From JAFDWI01 sp963764215 (GTDB lineage Bacteria > Actinomycetota > Acidimicrobiia > Acidimicrobiales > Iamiaceae): DNA of 64,000 nt. A program made the translations under genes and the position numbers. The notes beneath the pieces are model-generated. The model was not told the origin of the DNA. It saw only the letters and a program-made list of their open reading frames with translations, and did no database searches. The stretch lies in the NCBI GenBank assembly GCA_963764215.1, contig CAVXRS010000002.1, forward strand, positions 62,001 through 126,000. The letters are read 5' to 3'. Of the stretch, positions 26,620-35,479 are shown piece by piece (within the stretch, counting starts at the first letter, position 1; the number at the start of each line of letters is the position of its first letter).

Positions 26620-27253
26620 CGTGGCCGCGCCGGGGTCGTGCGGCCGATCGACCCGGCGGTTCGGCGCCCGGCGCACGGTGCCCGATCGCGATCGTGCCGA
26701 CGGCGCGGATGCCCGCCGGCACCCCGAAGGCGTCGAGCACGGCCCGCTCATGGTCGAACAGTCCGAAGAAGCAGGCGCTCATGCGGGCGTTCTCCACGGC
26801 CAGCAGCAAGGTCTGGATCGCCATGCCCGCGTCGACGAACCAGTACGGCACCGCCCACGCATCGAGCGACCGGTCCAGGCCACTTCGTGCCTTGTCGGGC
26901 TCGCCGTAGCGGCGCAGATACGTGGAGGGGTCGGCCAGCGCCACCACCAGCACCGGTGCGCGCAGCAATCCCTGGTGTGTGAAGCTCGCCCGCCGCGGGC
27001 CCAGAGTGATGGACCAGTAGCGCTCAATGGCCTCCGGCGTGTCGAGGACGAGCCAGTCGAGTCCCTGCGCATTCCCAGCCGAAGGTGCACGTCTGGCGAG
27101 GTCGAGGACCCCGTCCAACCATTCCGGGGCGACTCCGGTGGCCGCGAAGACCCTCCGCATCCGCCGGGCGCGGACGACCTCGACGAAGTCGCCGCGCCGA
27201 CGGTGCCGCCGAATCAGCCGCCGAACTTCTCCAGATCGTCGGCAAGTGCCCAC
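26597..27253 (-). CDS. Nitroreductase-family flavoprotein
   Basis: FMN-dependent oxidoreductase of the nitroreductase fold. The conserved start of the fold is VVRARRMRRVFAATG, followed by LDLARRAPSAGNAQGLDWLVL with the FMN-binding RRAPSAGN. VDAGMAIQTLLLAVENARMSACFFG and GVPAGIRAVGTIAIGH give the second flavin contact. The start is unclear: GTG 27253 overlaps the upstream gene by 40 bp and adds an arginine-rich stretch unlike the family, whereas ATG 27160 would cut off VVRARR. A start near residue 24 would fit best but no start codon is present there, so an undetected base error is possible. Substrate unknown. Confidence 0.8.
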   Translation of the reverse strand: MGTCRRSGEVRRLIRRHRRRGDFVEVVRARRMRRVFAATGVAPEWLDGVLDLARRAPSAGNAQGLDWLVLDTPEAIERYWSITLGPRRASFTHQGLLRAPVLVVALADPSTYLRRYGEPDKARSGLDRSLDAWAVPYWFVDAGMAIQTLLLAVENARMSACFFGLFDHERAVLDAFGVPAGIRAVGTIAIGHRAPGAEPPGRSAARPRRGHVIHRGSW

Positions 27254-27885
27254 CCGAACGCGATCAGCACGCTGCCCTCGGCCGGATCGACCCTGGTGAA
27301 CAGTTCGATCACGTCGGGGTCGATCGCCTCGGGCTTGAGCGCCTCGTGGGACAGCAGCACCGGCGGGTTGTCGTCGGTGGTGGCGATGAAAGCTCGCTGC
27401 TCATAGGACCCGCTCGGCAGGCCGAACCGCTTGACCAGGCGCTTGCCCCACGCGCGCTCCTCGCCATTGGCCTCGTACCCCGGCCGCGGCACGATGTCGA
27501 CCAGGGACTTGAATGCCTCGAACGCATCTGCCGACCCCATCCGGGTGCCGACCAGCACGTCTTCGTCGGGGAATGCCATGACCGCACGACGCAACTGTTC
27601 GGTCATGATCGCCCGGAGCGCCGTCGAGCGCTTCGCATTCCGTGCCACCGCGGCCAACCCGAAGATCACCGCGGGAGTGCCACCGATTCGCTCGAGCGTC
27701 GAGAAGGCGAAGCCCCGCAACTTGGCCTTCTCACGCACCTGGGTGATGAGGACCCACTGCTCGGCCTGTTTGGAAAGTACCCCGACCTCGTAACGGTGGG
27801 ACGTCTCTGCACAGAGGTCGGCCATCTCGGCCAACTCCGAATCGCTCAGCGCTGTACAGTCCTTGCTTTCGGTCTCGGTCGCCAT
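27214..27885 (-). CDS. Conserved-looking cytoplasmic protein, unknown function
   Basis: Soluble protein of 223 residues (MATETESKDCTALSDSELAEMADLCAETS). A mixed alpha/beta pattern follows: YEVGVLSKQAEQWVLITQVREK, FSTLERIGGTPAVIFGLAAV, and a basic helix (RNAKRSTALRAIMTEQLRRAV). A central MAFPDEDVLVGTRMG strand and a long C-terminal region end in FGWALADDLEKFGG. The early segment WVLITQVREKAKLRGFAFSTLERIGGTP resembles the beta-sheet core of N-acetyltransferases, but I cannot place the family. Start ATG 27885 is preceded by AAGGGGA. A promoter with TTGCAC and TGGACT lies about 45 bp upstream. It overlaps the downstream nitroreductase. Confidence 0.6.
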   Translation of the reverse strand: MATETESKDCTALSDSELAEMADLCAETSHRYEVGVLSKQAEQWVLITQVREKAKLRGFAFSTLERIGGTPAVIFGLAAVARNAKRSTALRAIMTEQLRRAVMAFPDEDVLVGTRMGSADAFEAFKSLVDIVPRPGYEANGEERAWGKRLVKRFGLPSGSYEQRAFIATTDDNPPVLLSHEALKPEAIDPDVIELFTRVDPAEGSVLIAFGWALADDLEKFGG

Positions 27886-27929
27886 CGTGTGAACTTGAAA
27901 TCCCCTTGTGCGCTCGTTCCGACCCCTCT

Positions 27930-27958
27930 AGTCCAGTCGTTTTGCGAACTTCGTGCAA
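27930..27958 (-). promoter_or_regulatory. Sigma-70-type promoter for the 27885 gene
   Basis: Minus strand: -35 TTGCAC (27958-27953), 17-nt spacer, -10 TGGACT (27935-27930). The spacing is ideal; the -10 is weak. It lies in the 139-bp gap upstream, between this gene and the dnaE 3' end. Confidence 0.4.
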
Positions 27959-28024
27959 CTTGACGTGCCGATCAGAGGATCAGGTGCCGGATCAGGCTGC
28001 ACGCGAACGTCCGATTCGAACGGA

Positions 28025-31000
28025 TCAGGCCAGGACGGCATCGGCACCCAGCAGCACCCGCACCTCGGACACCAGCGGTGGGGAATGTTCGACGCAGTAG
28101 CGGACCGGCAGCCGTACGACATCGTGCTCACCGAGGTGGACGAACACCCGTGACTCACCGGGGAACTCGCTGAAGAGCGTCTTGAGGTGGTCGAGCCGGT
28201 TGTCGTCGAGCTGGTCGGGGCGGATCCGGATGCGCAGCGGCGCCGCACCGTCGACGATCCCGTCGAAGGGTTGCACGTCGAGCGCGATCAGTTTGGGCGT
28301 GTCCTCGCGATCATCGAGTCGGCCCCGCAGGATCACGACCGCATCGTCGGTCAGGAGGTGGCCGATCGCGCTCATCGTCTTGGGGAAGACCATCACCTCG
28401 ATCGAGGTCGTCAGATCCTCGAGGGTGAACACCGCCATCAGGTCACCCTTCTTGGTGTACTTCCGCTGCAGCGAGGTGATCACTCCTCCGATGGTCCGCG
28501 TCGTCCCATCGGACAGGTCGGCCAATTCGCCGATGGTCGCCTCGGTGCGCCTGGAGAGGGCCTCCTCGGCGCCCATGAGCGGGTGGTCCGACACGTACAA
28601 CCCGAGCATCTCCTTTTCGAACGCGAGCTTGACCTTCTTCTCGAAGTGCAGATCGGGAATCTCGTCGCGCTCGTCGAACGCGGTCGCGCCGTCTGCTCCG
28701 GACGGCTCGAACAGGCTCATGACGCCCTGGTCACGCTCCCGCCGTCGGGCGATCGCCTTCTCGACGATCTGCTCGAACACCGCGACCAGGCCTTGACGGG
28801 GGTGGCCGAGTGAATCGAACGCACCCGCTTTGACCAGCGACTCGACCGCCTTCTTGTTCAGGGCCGCCGGATCGACCCGGTCCGCGAAGTCGTAGAAGTC
28901 GACGAATGGCCCGTTCGCTTCCCGCTCGTCGATGATCCGCTCGACCACCCCTCTTCCCACGTTCCTGATCGCGGACAGCCCGAAGGGGATCACCACCTCG
29001 CCGTCCCCGGCGTGCACCGGCACGAAGTCGGATGCGGAACGGTTCACGTCCGGGACGAGGACCCGCAGCCCCATCGACCGACACTCCGCCAGGTAGACCG
29101 CGGCCTTGTCGAGGTTGTTCGTCACACTGGTGAGCAGTGCCGAGAAGTACTCCGCGGGATAGTTGGCCTTGAGGTACGCGGTCTGGTAGCTGATCAGGCC
29201 GTAGCCGTAGGAGTGGGACTTGTTGAACGCGTAGTCGGCGAACGGTTCGATGATGTCGAACCATTCCTTGCCCAGTGCCCGGCCGTAGCCGGTCGCTTCG
29301 CATCCGGCTTCGAACTTGTCCCGCTCCTGCGCGATCAGCTCGCGGATCTTCTTGCCACAGGCTTTGCGGAGGTTGTCGGCTTCGGCGAGCGTGTACCCGG
29401 CGAATTTCTGGGCGATCCGCATCACCGATTCCTGGTAGATCATCAACCCATAGGTGCTCTCGAGGACCTCCTCGGCGTCCGGATGCAGATACTCGATCGG
29501 TTTGCGGCCGTTCTTGCGGTCGGCGTAGTCGTAGTGCATGTTGGCGCTCATCGGACCGGGCCGGTAGAGCGCGATCAACGCGGCGACGTCCTCGAAGCTC
29601 GTCGGGGCCAACGCGCGCACCAGCGCCCGCATCGGACCGCCCTCGAGTTGGAACACCCCGATGGTCTCTCCGGACTGGAGCAGCTCGTAGGTCGCCGCGT
29701 CGTCGAGCGGGATGTGGTCGATGTCGAGTCGTTCGCCCCGGAACCGCTCGATGACGTCGAGCGCGTCGGCGATCACGTCCAGGTTGCGCAGCCCGAGGAA
29801 GTCCATCTTCAACAGGCCCAGGTCCTCGACGCCGTGCATCTCGTACTGGGTGATCACCGGTGCGTCCTCGGGATCCTGACCCGATTCGGGTTTGCGCTGG
29901 ATGGGCAGCATGTCGGTGAGCGGATCCTTGGTGATCACCACTGCCGACGCGTGGATCGAATCCTGCCGCCGCAGGCCCTCCAGGCCCTTGGCCACCTCGA
30001 TCACCGCTCGTGCCGAAGGATCCTCGTCGTACATCTGGCGCAGCTCCGCGGCCATCTTGTAGCCGTCGGTGTACTTGGGATGCTGCTCCAGGCAGGCATA
30101 CAGCGGTGTGTCCCGACCCATGACGAGCGGTGGCATCGCCTTGGCGATCCGGTCACCCACGGCGTAGGGCTCCCCGAGTACCCGGGCCGCGTCGCGGACC
30201 GCGGCGCGTGCCTTGATCTGTGAGAACGTGATGATCTGGGCGACATGGTCGCGGCCGTAACGCTCTGCGGCGTAGTTGATCATCTGATCCCTGCAGCGCG
30301 AGTCGAAGTCCATGTCGATGTCGGGCATCGAGATGCGGGACGGGTTCAGGAAGCGCTCGAAGAGCAGGTCGTAGCGGATCGGATCCAGCTCGGTGATCGC
30401 GAGGCAGTAGGCGACCGCACATCCGGCGGCCGACCCACGGCCCGGGCCGACTCTGATGCCGGCGGATTTGGCGTACCGGATCAGATCCCAGGTGATCAGG
30501 AAGTACGACGAGAAACCCATGTCGCCGATGACCTTGAGCTCGAACGCGAGGCGCTCGACGATGGTGTCCGATAGACGCTCGCCCCAGCGCTGCCTCGCTC
30601 CCTGGAAGGTCAGGTGCTCGAGGTAGGCGGCGTCATCCTCGAACCCCTCGGACAGGGGAAACTCGGGTAGCAGCGGCTTGCCGAACTCGATGGTGGTGTC
30701 GCAGCGCTCGGCGATCCACAGCGAGTTGTCGCACGCCTCGGGCAGCTCCGCAAAGAGGTTCCGCATCTCCACGGCGGACTTGAGATAGTGCTCGTCGCCT
30801 TGGAAATGGAACCGATTCGGATCGCTCATCAGCGACCCGGTCTGCACGCACAGCAGCGCATCGTGCGCCGTCGCGTCGGCCCGGTGGGTGTAGTGGCTGT
30901 CGTTGGTGGCCAACAGCGGGGCCTGGATCCTCTTGGCGATTTCGAGGAGCTGTGGGTTCGTGCGCTGCTGGTCGGGGATGCCGTGGTCCTGCAGTTCCAC

Positions 31001-31558
31001 GAACAGGTTCTCGCGACCGAAGATGTCCTGGAGTCTCCCCGCCGTGGTCAGGGCCTGGTCGAAGTCGTCGCGGACGAGCGCCTGGAGGACCTGACCGCCG
31101 AGGCACCCGGTGGTGGCGATGATCCCCTCGTGGTGGGCCTGCAGCAGTTCCCAGTCCACCCGGGGCTTGTAGTAGTAGCCCTCCAGGTACGCCCGGCTGG
31201 ACAACTGGATCAGGTTCTTGTAGCCGACGTTGTTCTCGGCCAGCAGGGTCAGGTGGTAGTAGAGCTTGCGATTGCCCTCGACGTCGCCGCCCGAGTCGTC
31301 GACCCGACCCCGGCGCGACGGACGTTCGTCACGCGATTCGTACGCCTGGTAGGCCTCGGTCCCCAGGATGGGTTTGATCCCCTGGTCGCGGCACGCCTGG
31401 TAGAAGTCGAGGATCCCGTACATGTTGCCGTGATCGGTGATCCCGATCGCGGGCTGCCCGTCCGCAGCGGCCGCGGCGACCACCTCGGCCACTCGCGCCG
31501 CGCCGTCGAGCATCGAGTATTCGGTGTGCAGATGCAGGTGGGTGAACGAGTCGCCCAA
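28025..31558 (-). CDS. dnaE: DNA polymerase III alpha subunit
   Basis: Main replicative polymerase, 1177 residues, the usual DnaE1 length. PHP domain starts at once with HLHLHTEYSMLDGA (histidines 7, 9, 11), then ITDHGNMYG and TNDSHY. The catalytic aspartates are in SMPDIDMDF (about residues 411-417), the tip of the palm. GPGRGSAAG, HASAVVI, FNKSHSYGYGLISYQTAYLKANYP and the helix-hairpin-helix segment LNKKAVESLVKAGAFD follow. The OB-fold TIGGVITSLQRKYTKKGD and a C-terminal domain close it. Start is TTG 31558 with GGGAG 6 nt upstream. No dinB or imuB neighbour is present. Confidence 0.97.
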   Translation of the reverse strand: MGDSFTHLHLHTEYSMLDGAARVAEVVAAAAADGQPAIGITDHGNMYGILDFYQACRDQGIKPILGTEAYQAYESRDERPSRRGRVDDSGGDVEGNRKLYYHLTLLAENNVGYKNLIQLSSRAYLEGYYYKPRVDWELLQAHHEGIIATTGCLGGQVLQALVRDDFDQALTTAGRLQDIFGRENLFVELQDHGIPDQQRTNPQLLEIAKRIQAPLLATNDSHYTHRADATAHDALLCVQTGSLMSDPNRFHFQGDEHYLKSAVEMRNLFAELPEACDNSLWIAERCDTTIEFGKPLLPEFPLSEGFEDDAAYLEHLTFQGARQRWGERLSDTIVERLAFELKVIGDMGFSSYFLITWDLIRYAKSAGIRVGPGRGSAAGCAVAYCLAITELDPIRYDLLFERFLNPSRISMPDIDMDFDSRCRDQMINYAAERYGRDHVAQIITFSQIKARAAVRDAARVLGEPYAVGDRIAKAMPPLVMGRDTPLYACLEQHPKYTDGYKMAAELRQMYDEDPSARAVIEVAKGLEGLRRQDSIHASAVVITKDPLTDMLPIQRKPESGQDPEDAPVITQYEMHGVEDLGLLKMDFLGLRNLDVIADALDVIERFRGERLDIDHIPLDDAATYELLQSGETIGVFQLEGGPMRALVRALAPTSFEDVAALIALYRPGPMSANMHYDYADRKNGRKPIEYLHPDAEEVLESTYGLMIYQESVMRIAQKFAGYTLAEADNLRKACGKKIRELIAQERDKFEAGCEATGYGRALGKEWFDIIEPFADYAFNKSHSYGYGLISYQTAYLKANYPAEYFSALLTSVTNNLDKAAVYLAECRSMGLRVLVPDVNRSASDFVPVHAGDGEVVIPFGLSAIRNVGRGVVERIIDEREANGPFVDFYDFADRVDPAALNKKAVESLVKAGAFDSLGHPRQGLVAVFEQIVEKAIARRRERDQGVMSLFEPSGADGATAFDERDEIPDLHFEKKVKLAFEKEMLGLYVSDHPLMGAEEALSRRTEATIGELADLSDGTTRTIGGVITSLQRKYTKKGDLMAVFTLEDLTTSIEVMVFPKTMSAIGHLLTDDAVVILRGRLDDREDTPKLIALDVQPFDGIVDGAAPLRIRIRPDQLDDNRLDHLKTLFSEFPGESRVFVHLGEHDVVRLPVRYCVEHSPPLVSEVRVLLGADAVLA

Positions 31559-31647
31559 GAAGACTCCCGGATGTCGCGCGGCCTCGCTGATCCTACCTTC
31601 TCGCGCGTCCGACGGGGACCGTCGCCGCCTGGATCTCTCCGGGTGCG

Positions 31648-32496
31648 TCAGGTGTGGAAGACGGCCTTCCCCGCGCTGATCACCACCCGGTCGTCCGCGC
31701 CGTGGGTGGTGAACACGGCTTCCCCGTCACCAGTGCGCCAGACCCGTGTCGTGAGCGCCTCGCCCGGGAACACCGGGGAGGAGAAGCGTCCCTCCATCGA
31801 GGCGAGTCCCGTGGGATCGCCGTCACAGAGCAGCCGCACCAGTGCCCGGCCGGTGAACCCGTAGGTGCACAGCCCGTGCAGGATCGGGCGGTCGAAGCCT
31901 GCAGCCGCAGCAAACGACGGGTCCGAGTGCAGCGGGTTGTGATCTCCCGACAGTCGGTACAACAGCGCCTGATCCTCCCGGGTCTGCAAGGTCAGGGACG
32001 CGTCGGCCGCGCGGTCGGGAGGCTCGTTCTGCGCCCCCGAGGGACCGCGCTCGCCACCGAACCCGCCCTCTCCGCGGAGGAAGATCGAGGTGAGCTGCGT
32101 GAACAGCAGCTCGTCGGAACCCTCCAATCGGGTGGTCGAGGTCAGCTCGATCACCGCCCCGGATCCCTTGTCCCAGATCGCGCTGACCTCCCCGACGGTG
32201 GTCGCCGTGCCCGAGGTGGGAATCGGTGCGTGCACTTCGACCGCCTGGCCTCCGTGCACCAGCATCACCGGGTTGAACGATCCGATGTGGGCCATGGCCA
32301 TGCCGCCCCCACCTCCCAGGATCACGGCCATCGTGGGCAACGGCACCAGGTCGACACCCTGGGTGTTCTCGGTGGTCAGCGCCAGATCGTCGGTGCCCGC
32401 ACCGACCCCGAGCGCGTAGAGCATCACGTCGCGCTCGTCCCAGGTGTGGCTGACCGGGTCGCCCTTGGATCCGACTGCGTCCGGGTTGATCGCCAT
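31648..32496 (-). CDS. Double-hot-dog enoyl-CoA hydratase 2
   Basis: MaoC-type hydratase of 282 residues with two hot-dog repeats, like the hydratase part of eukaryotic MFE-2. The N-terminal repeat binds the acyl chain. The C-terminal repeat contains the full catalytic motif YRLSGDHNPLHSDP (Asp185, Asn187, His190), followed by RPILHGLCTYG. It hydrates trans-2-enoyl-CoA to (R)-3-hydroxyacyl-CoA, often of long-chain or steroid-side-chain substrates. It starts 5 bp after the SDR stop, with AAGGAGG as ribosome-binding site, so both enzymes come from one mRNA. Together they form the hydratase and dehydrogenase steps of one beta-oxidation cycle. Confidence 0.9.
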   Translation of the reverse strand: MAINPDAVGSKGDPVSHTWDERDVMLYALGVGAGTDDLALTTENTQGVDLVPLPTMAVILGGGGGMAMAHIGSFNPVMLVHGGQAVEVHAPIPTSGTATTVGEVSAIWDKGSGAVIELTSTTRLEGSDELLFTQLTSIFLRGEGGFGGERGPSGAQNEPPDRAADASLTLQTREDQALLYRLSGDHNPLHSDPSFAAAAGFDRPILHGLCTYGFTGRALVRLLCDGDPTGLASMEGRFSSPVFPGEALTTRVWRTGDGEAVFTTHGADDRVVISAGKAVFHT

Positions 32497-32501
32497 GGTG
32501 C

Positions 32502-33410
32502 TCAGTCCTCCTTGCGGTCGTGGCCGAACATGTCGGCGTTCGGACGGGCCTTGGAGACCAGGTCCAACACCAACGGGCCGAGCTCCTCGGGATCATGACG
32601 AGCCTCCGCGGTCGGACCCTTGTGCCAACCTTCGGCCACCGCGAGCTCCCGGCCGGTCACGTCGAACACACGCCCGGTCACCGACGCGCTCTCGGGCGAT
32701 GCCAGCCAGCACACGATCGGGGCGATCCACTTGGGTGAGAGCTGCTCCTTCATCGCGTCGTCTACCTTGCCCATGCCCAGGTTCTCGGTCATGCGGGTCA
32801 GCGCGGCCGGAGCGATCGCATTGACCGTCACGCCGTAGCGGGCGAGTTCCATGGAGGCGATCACCGTGAACGCCGCGATCCCGGCCTTCGCCGCCCCGTA
32901 GTTCGTCTGGCCGATGTTGCCGTAGATGCCCGACGGTGACGAGGTGTTGATGATGCGCGCGTCGACCTGCTCACCGGCTTTGGATCGGTCGCGCCAGTAG
33001 GCCGCCGCGAAATGGCTCGGGCCGAACGTGCCCTTCAGATGCACTTTGATCACCGCATCCCATTCGGCCTCGGACATGTTCGTCAGCATCCGATCGCGCA
33101 GGATGCCGGCGTTGTTGACCACGACATGCAGGTCGCCGAAGGTGTCGATCGCCTGGGCGACGAGATTCTCCGCTCCCTCGAAGTTCGAGATGTCATCGGT
33201 GTTGGCCACGGCTTCGCCGCCGGCGGCCTTGATCTCGTCGACGACCTCCATGGCCGGACCGGCTTCGTGTCCCTCGCCTTCCATCGAGCCGCCGAGATCG
33301 TTCACCACGATCTTGGCACCCTGAGCGGCGAGCAGCAACGCGTGTTCCCGGCCGATGCCACGGCCGGCACCGGTCACGATGCAGACTCTTCCTTCACACA
33401 GTTCGCTCAT
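32502..33410 (-). CDS. (R)-3-hydroxyacyl-CoA dehydrogenase-like SDR (17beta-HSD4 type)
   Basis: Classical short-chain dehydrogenase of 302 residues. The nucleotide site TGAGRGIG is at 13-20, with the VNDLGG stretch typical of the MFE-2/HSD17B4 dehydrogenase domain. NNAGILRDRML follows at about 99-109. The catalytic tetrad includes Ser157 or 158, Tyr171 and Lys175 in TNYGAAKAG, and then VNAIAPAALTRMTE. Start ATG 33410 has AAGGGGA 6 nt upstream. It is co-transcribed with the double-hot-dog hydratase downstream. In mycobacteria similar SDRs act in sterol side-chain oxidation; that role is inferred. Confidence 0.88.
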   Translation of the reverse strand: MSELCEGRVCIVTGAGRGIGREHALLLAAQGAKIVVNDLGGSMEGEGHEAGPAMEVVDEIKAAGGEAVANTDDISNFEGAENLVAQAIDTFGDLHVVVNNAGILRDRMLTNMSEAEWDAVIKVHLKGTFGPSHFAAAYWRDRSKAGEQVDARIINTSSPSGIYGNIGQTNYGAAKAGIAAFTVIASMELARYGVTVNAIAPAALTRMTENLGMGKVDDAMKEQLSPKWIAPIVCWLASPESASVTGRVFDVTGRELAVAEGWHKGPTAEARHDPEELGPLVLDLVSKARPNADMFGHDRKED

Positions 33411-33550
33411 GTTCGTTCCCCTTGTTCGGTGGCCATGGTGGCGGACAGCCCGATCGAGCGTAGTCCGGTTGGCTTCCGGCCGATCCACCGAAGAGGACCG
33501 CTGCGATCGACACCGGCACGAGTGGCACGACATGGGAGGATGGGAGTGCC

Positions 33551-35389
33551 ATGACCCCGTCCGACCGGCGCCCTCAGTCCCGCCTCCGGCTCCGCCGACC
33601 GACCTGGCGCGGTTGGTTCACGATCGGGCTGATCGCGATCGTCGTCGTGATCGTGGCCCTCTGGGCCATCGATTACGGCACGCTGGGGAACCGGGTCGCC
33701 CGAAACGTGACCGTCGAGAACGTTCACCTCGGGCGACGCTCAGGCCCCGAACTGCACCAGGCGCTGGCGCGGGCCGACCAGCAGTACGGGACGGGGACGG
33801 TCGAGTTCATCATCGACGGGAAGGCCCATCCGATGTCCGCCGGGGACATCGGCCTCCACCTGGATGTCCCGGCCACGCTCGCCGGTGCCCGCAAGGTGGC
33901 CCGTGACGAGCCCGCTCCGCTGCGTCCGGTGATGTGGTTGATCTCCTGGTTCCATCCGCGCCGGGCGCCGGTGCGTGTGACCCTGGACAAATCGAAGCTG
34001 GCATCGGCGTTGGCGACGCTCCCCGGCCAGACGCCGGTCGTGGAGCCCAAGGTGGTCGGGTCGGTCGACGCGATCGGTACCACGACAGGTCGCAGCGGTT
34101 TCACCTACGACCCCGACGAAGTCGCCCGGCGGATCACCGCAACCGCCCGCACCGGGACGCTGCCCTTGCGTGTTCCCCTCGTCGCCCGCACCATGGAACC
34201 GACCGTCTCCGGCGTCGAGATCACCAGATTGGCCGACGAGGCAAGGTCACTCACCGCACACGGCATCGGGGTGAAAGTGCTGGACAGGTCGATGACTGCG
34301 ACCCCGTCGCTGTTGCGCACCTGGATCACCTCGGTCGTCCCCGTCGGCGCGCACCATGCAGAGCTCGCGATGCGGCCCAAGGCGGTGCGCGATGCGGTGC
34401 GTGCCCAGGTTGGAACGACGTTGGTGAAGGCAACGCCGGCGACCTTCACCGTCGAGGGCAGCCAGGTGCTCCTGGTGCCCCAGGTCGATGGTCGGAACTG
34501 CTGTTCGCTCACCTCGGGGCAGCGAATCCTCGACGGCCTCGAGCATCACCGACCCCAGGTACGCCTGACGACCATCAGGCATGCGCCGGATTTCACCACC
34601 GCGGCCGCCCGCAAACTCGGGATCACGACCCTGCTCGGGGCCGACCTTCCTGCCCAACCCCAACAGGTGTGGCACGCCCAGCCCGTGCCACCGCCAGGGA
34701 GCCCGACCTCCAAGCCATCATCGACCACCACGACGACACCGCAACCACTGCCCAAGGGTGGCGGTGCGGGCCAGTTCATCGTTCCGGTGCCCGGCCTCGC
34801 CGGTCAGAACGCGAACGTCGACCGGGCGATCGAGGCGTTGCGGGGCCGCATCATCGAACCCGGCAAGACGTTGTCACTGAATCGGATCCTGGGTGCGCCG
34901 AGTCCGGACAACGGATACGTGCCCGCCGCGGTCGCCACTGCGGACGGTCCCACCTGGATCTCCGGTGGCGGCACCGACCTGGTCGCAGCAGCCCTGTTCG
35001 AGGGGGCCTACGCGTCCGGACTCGACATCCCCACCTCGACCCGGCATCGGGTGCTCCCCAAGGGGGTGACGCCCGGTATCGAGGCCACGCTGGGTTGGAC
35101 GCAGCCCGACCTTGTCGTCGGCAATCCTTCCGACCACGCGGTGCTGATCTGGGTCGACCGGGTGGCGAACGGCGTTCGAGTGCAGCTCTTCGGTACCCCC
35201 TTCGTCCAGAGCGTTGACACGGGTCGCAAACAGACGCCCTCTGGTCCCAAGAACGCCTGTCTCGCCGTCGAAGTCACCCGGACCAGGTCTTTCACCGATG
35301 GTCGAACCCGTACGGACACGTTCCGTGCGGACTACACGCCGCCGCCGGGGGCCCGCGATGATCCCCACCGGGTGACCTGCCCCACCTGA
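33551..35389 (+). CDS. VanW-family cell-envelope protein
   Basis: Protein of 612 residues. One N-terminal membrane anchor (about residues 22-43, FTIGLIAIVVVIVALWAI) follows a basic tail. The exported part has two repeats resembling the YoaR-type putative peptidoglycan-binding domain: about 48-180 (VTVENVHLGRRS, GLHLDVPATL) and 190-360. A linker rich in proline, serine and threonine covers about 375-405. The C-terminal VanW domain contains KTLSLNRILGAPSPDNGYVPA, GGGTDLVAAALFEGAYASGLDI and LGWTQPDLVVGNPSDHAVLIWV. The family is linked to the cell wall but its reaction is unknown. Start ATG 33551 follows GGGAGTGCC. It is divergent from the SDR gene. Confidence 0.88.
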   Translation: MTPSDRRPQSRLRLRRPTWRGWFTIGLIAIVVVIVALWAIDYGTLGNRVARNVTVENVHLGRRSGPELHQALARADQQYGTGTVEFIIDGKAHPMSAGDIGLHLDVPATLAGARKVARDEPAPLRPVMWLISWFHPRRAPVRVTLDKSKLASALATLPGQTPVVEPKVVGSVDAIGTTTGRSGFTYDPDEVARRITATARTGTLPLRVPLVARTMEPTVSGVEITRLADEARSLTAHGIGVKVLDRSMTATPSLLRTWITSVVPVGAHHAELAMRPKAVRDAVRAQVGTTLVKATPATFTVEGSQVLLVPQVDGRNCCSLTSGQRILDGLEHHRPQVRLTTIRHAPDFTTAAARKLGITTLLGADLPAQPQQVWHAQPVPPPGSPTSKPSSTTTTTPQPLPKGGGAGQFIVPVPGLAGQNANVDRAIEALRGRIIEPGKTLSLNRILGAPSPDNGYVPAAVATADGPTWISGGGTDLVAAALFEGAYASGLDIPTSTRHRVLPKGVTPGIEATLGWTQPDLVVGNPSDHAVLIWVDRVANGVRVQLFGTPFVQSVDTGRKQTPSGPKNACLAVEVTRTRSFTDGRTRTDTFRADYTPPPGARDDPHRVTCPT

Positions 35390-35467
35390 CACGTGTGGTG
35401 GCCCATCCCGCCACGGACTTCACCGTCGACGAATTGCCCGATGCTGGGCCGCGGCCGGTCTTCCCAG

Positions 35468-35473
35468 TAGCGT
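35468..35473 (+). promoter_or_regulatory. -10 element (TAGCGT) for leaderless flavoprotein gene
   Basis: TAGCGT with 6 nt to GTG 35480; no Shine-Dalgarno. Confidence 0.5.
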
Positions 35474-35479
35474 TTCGCG

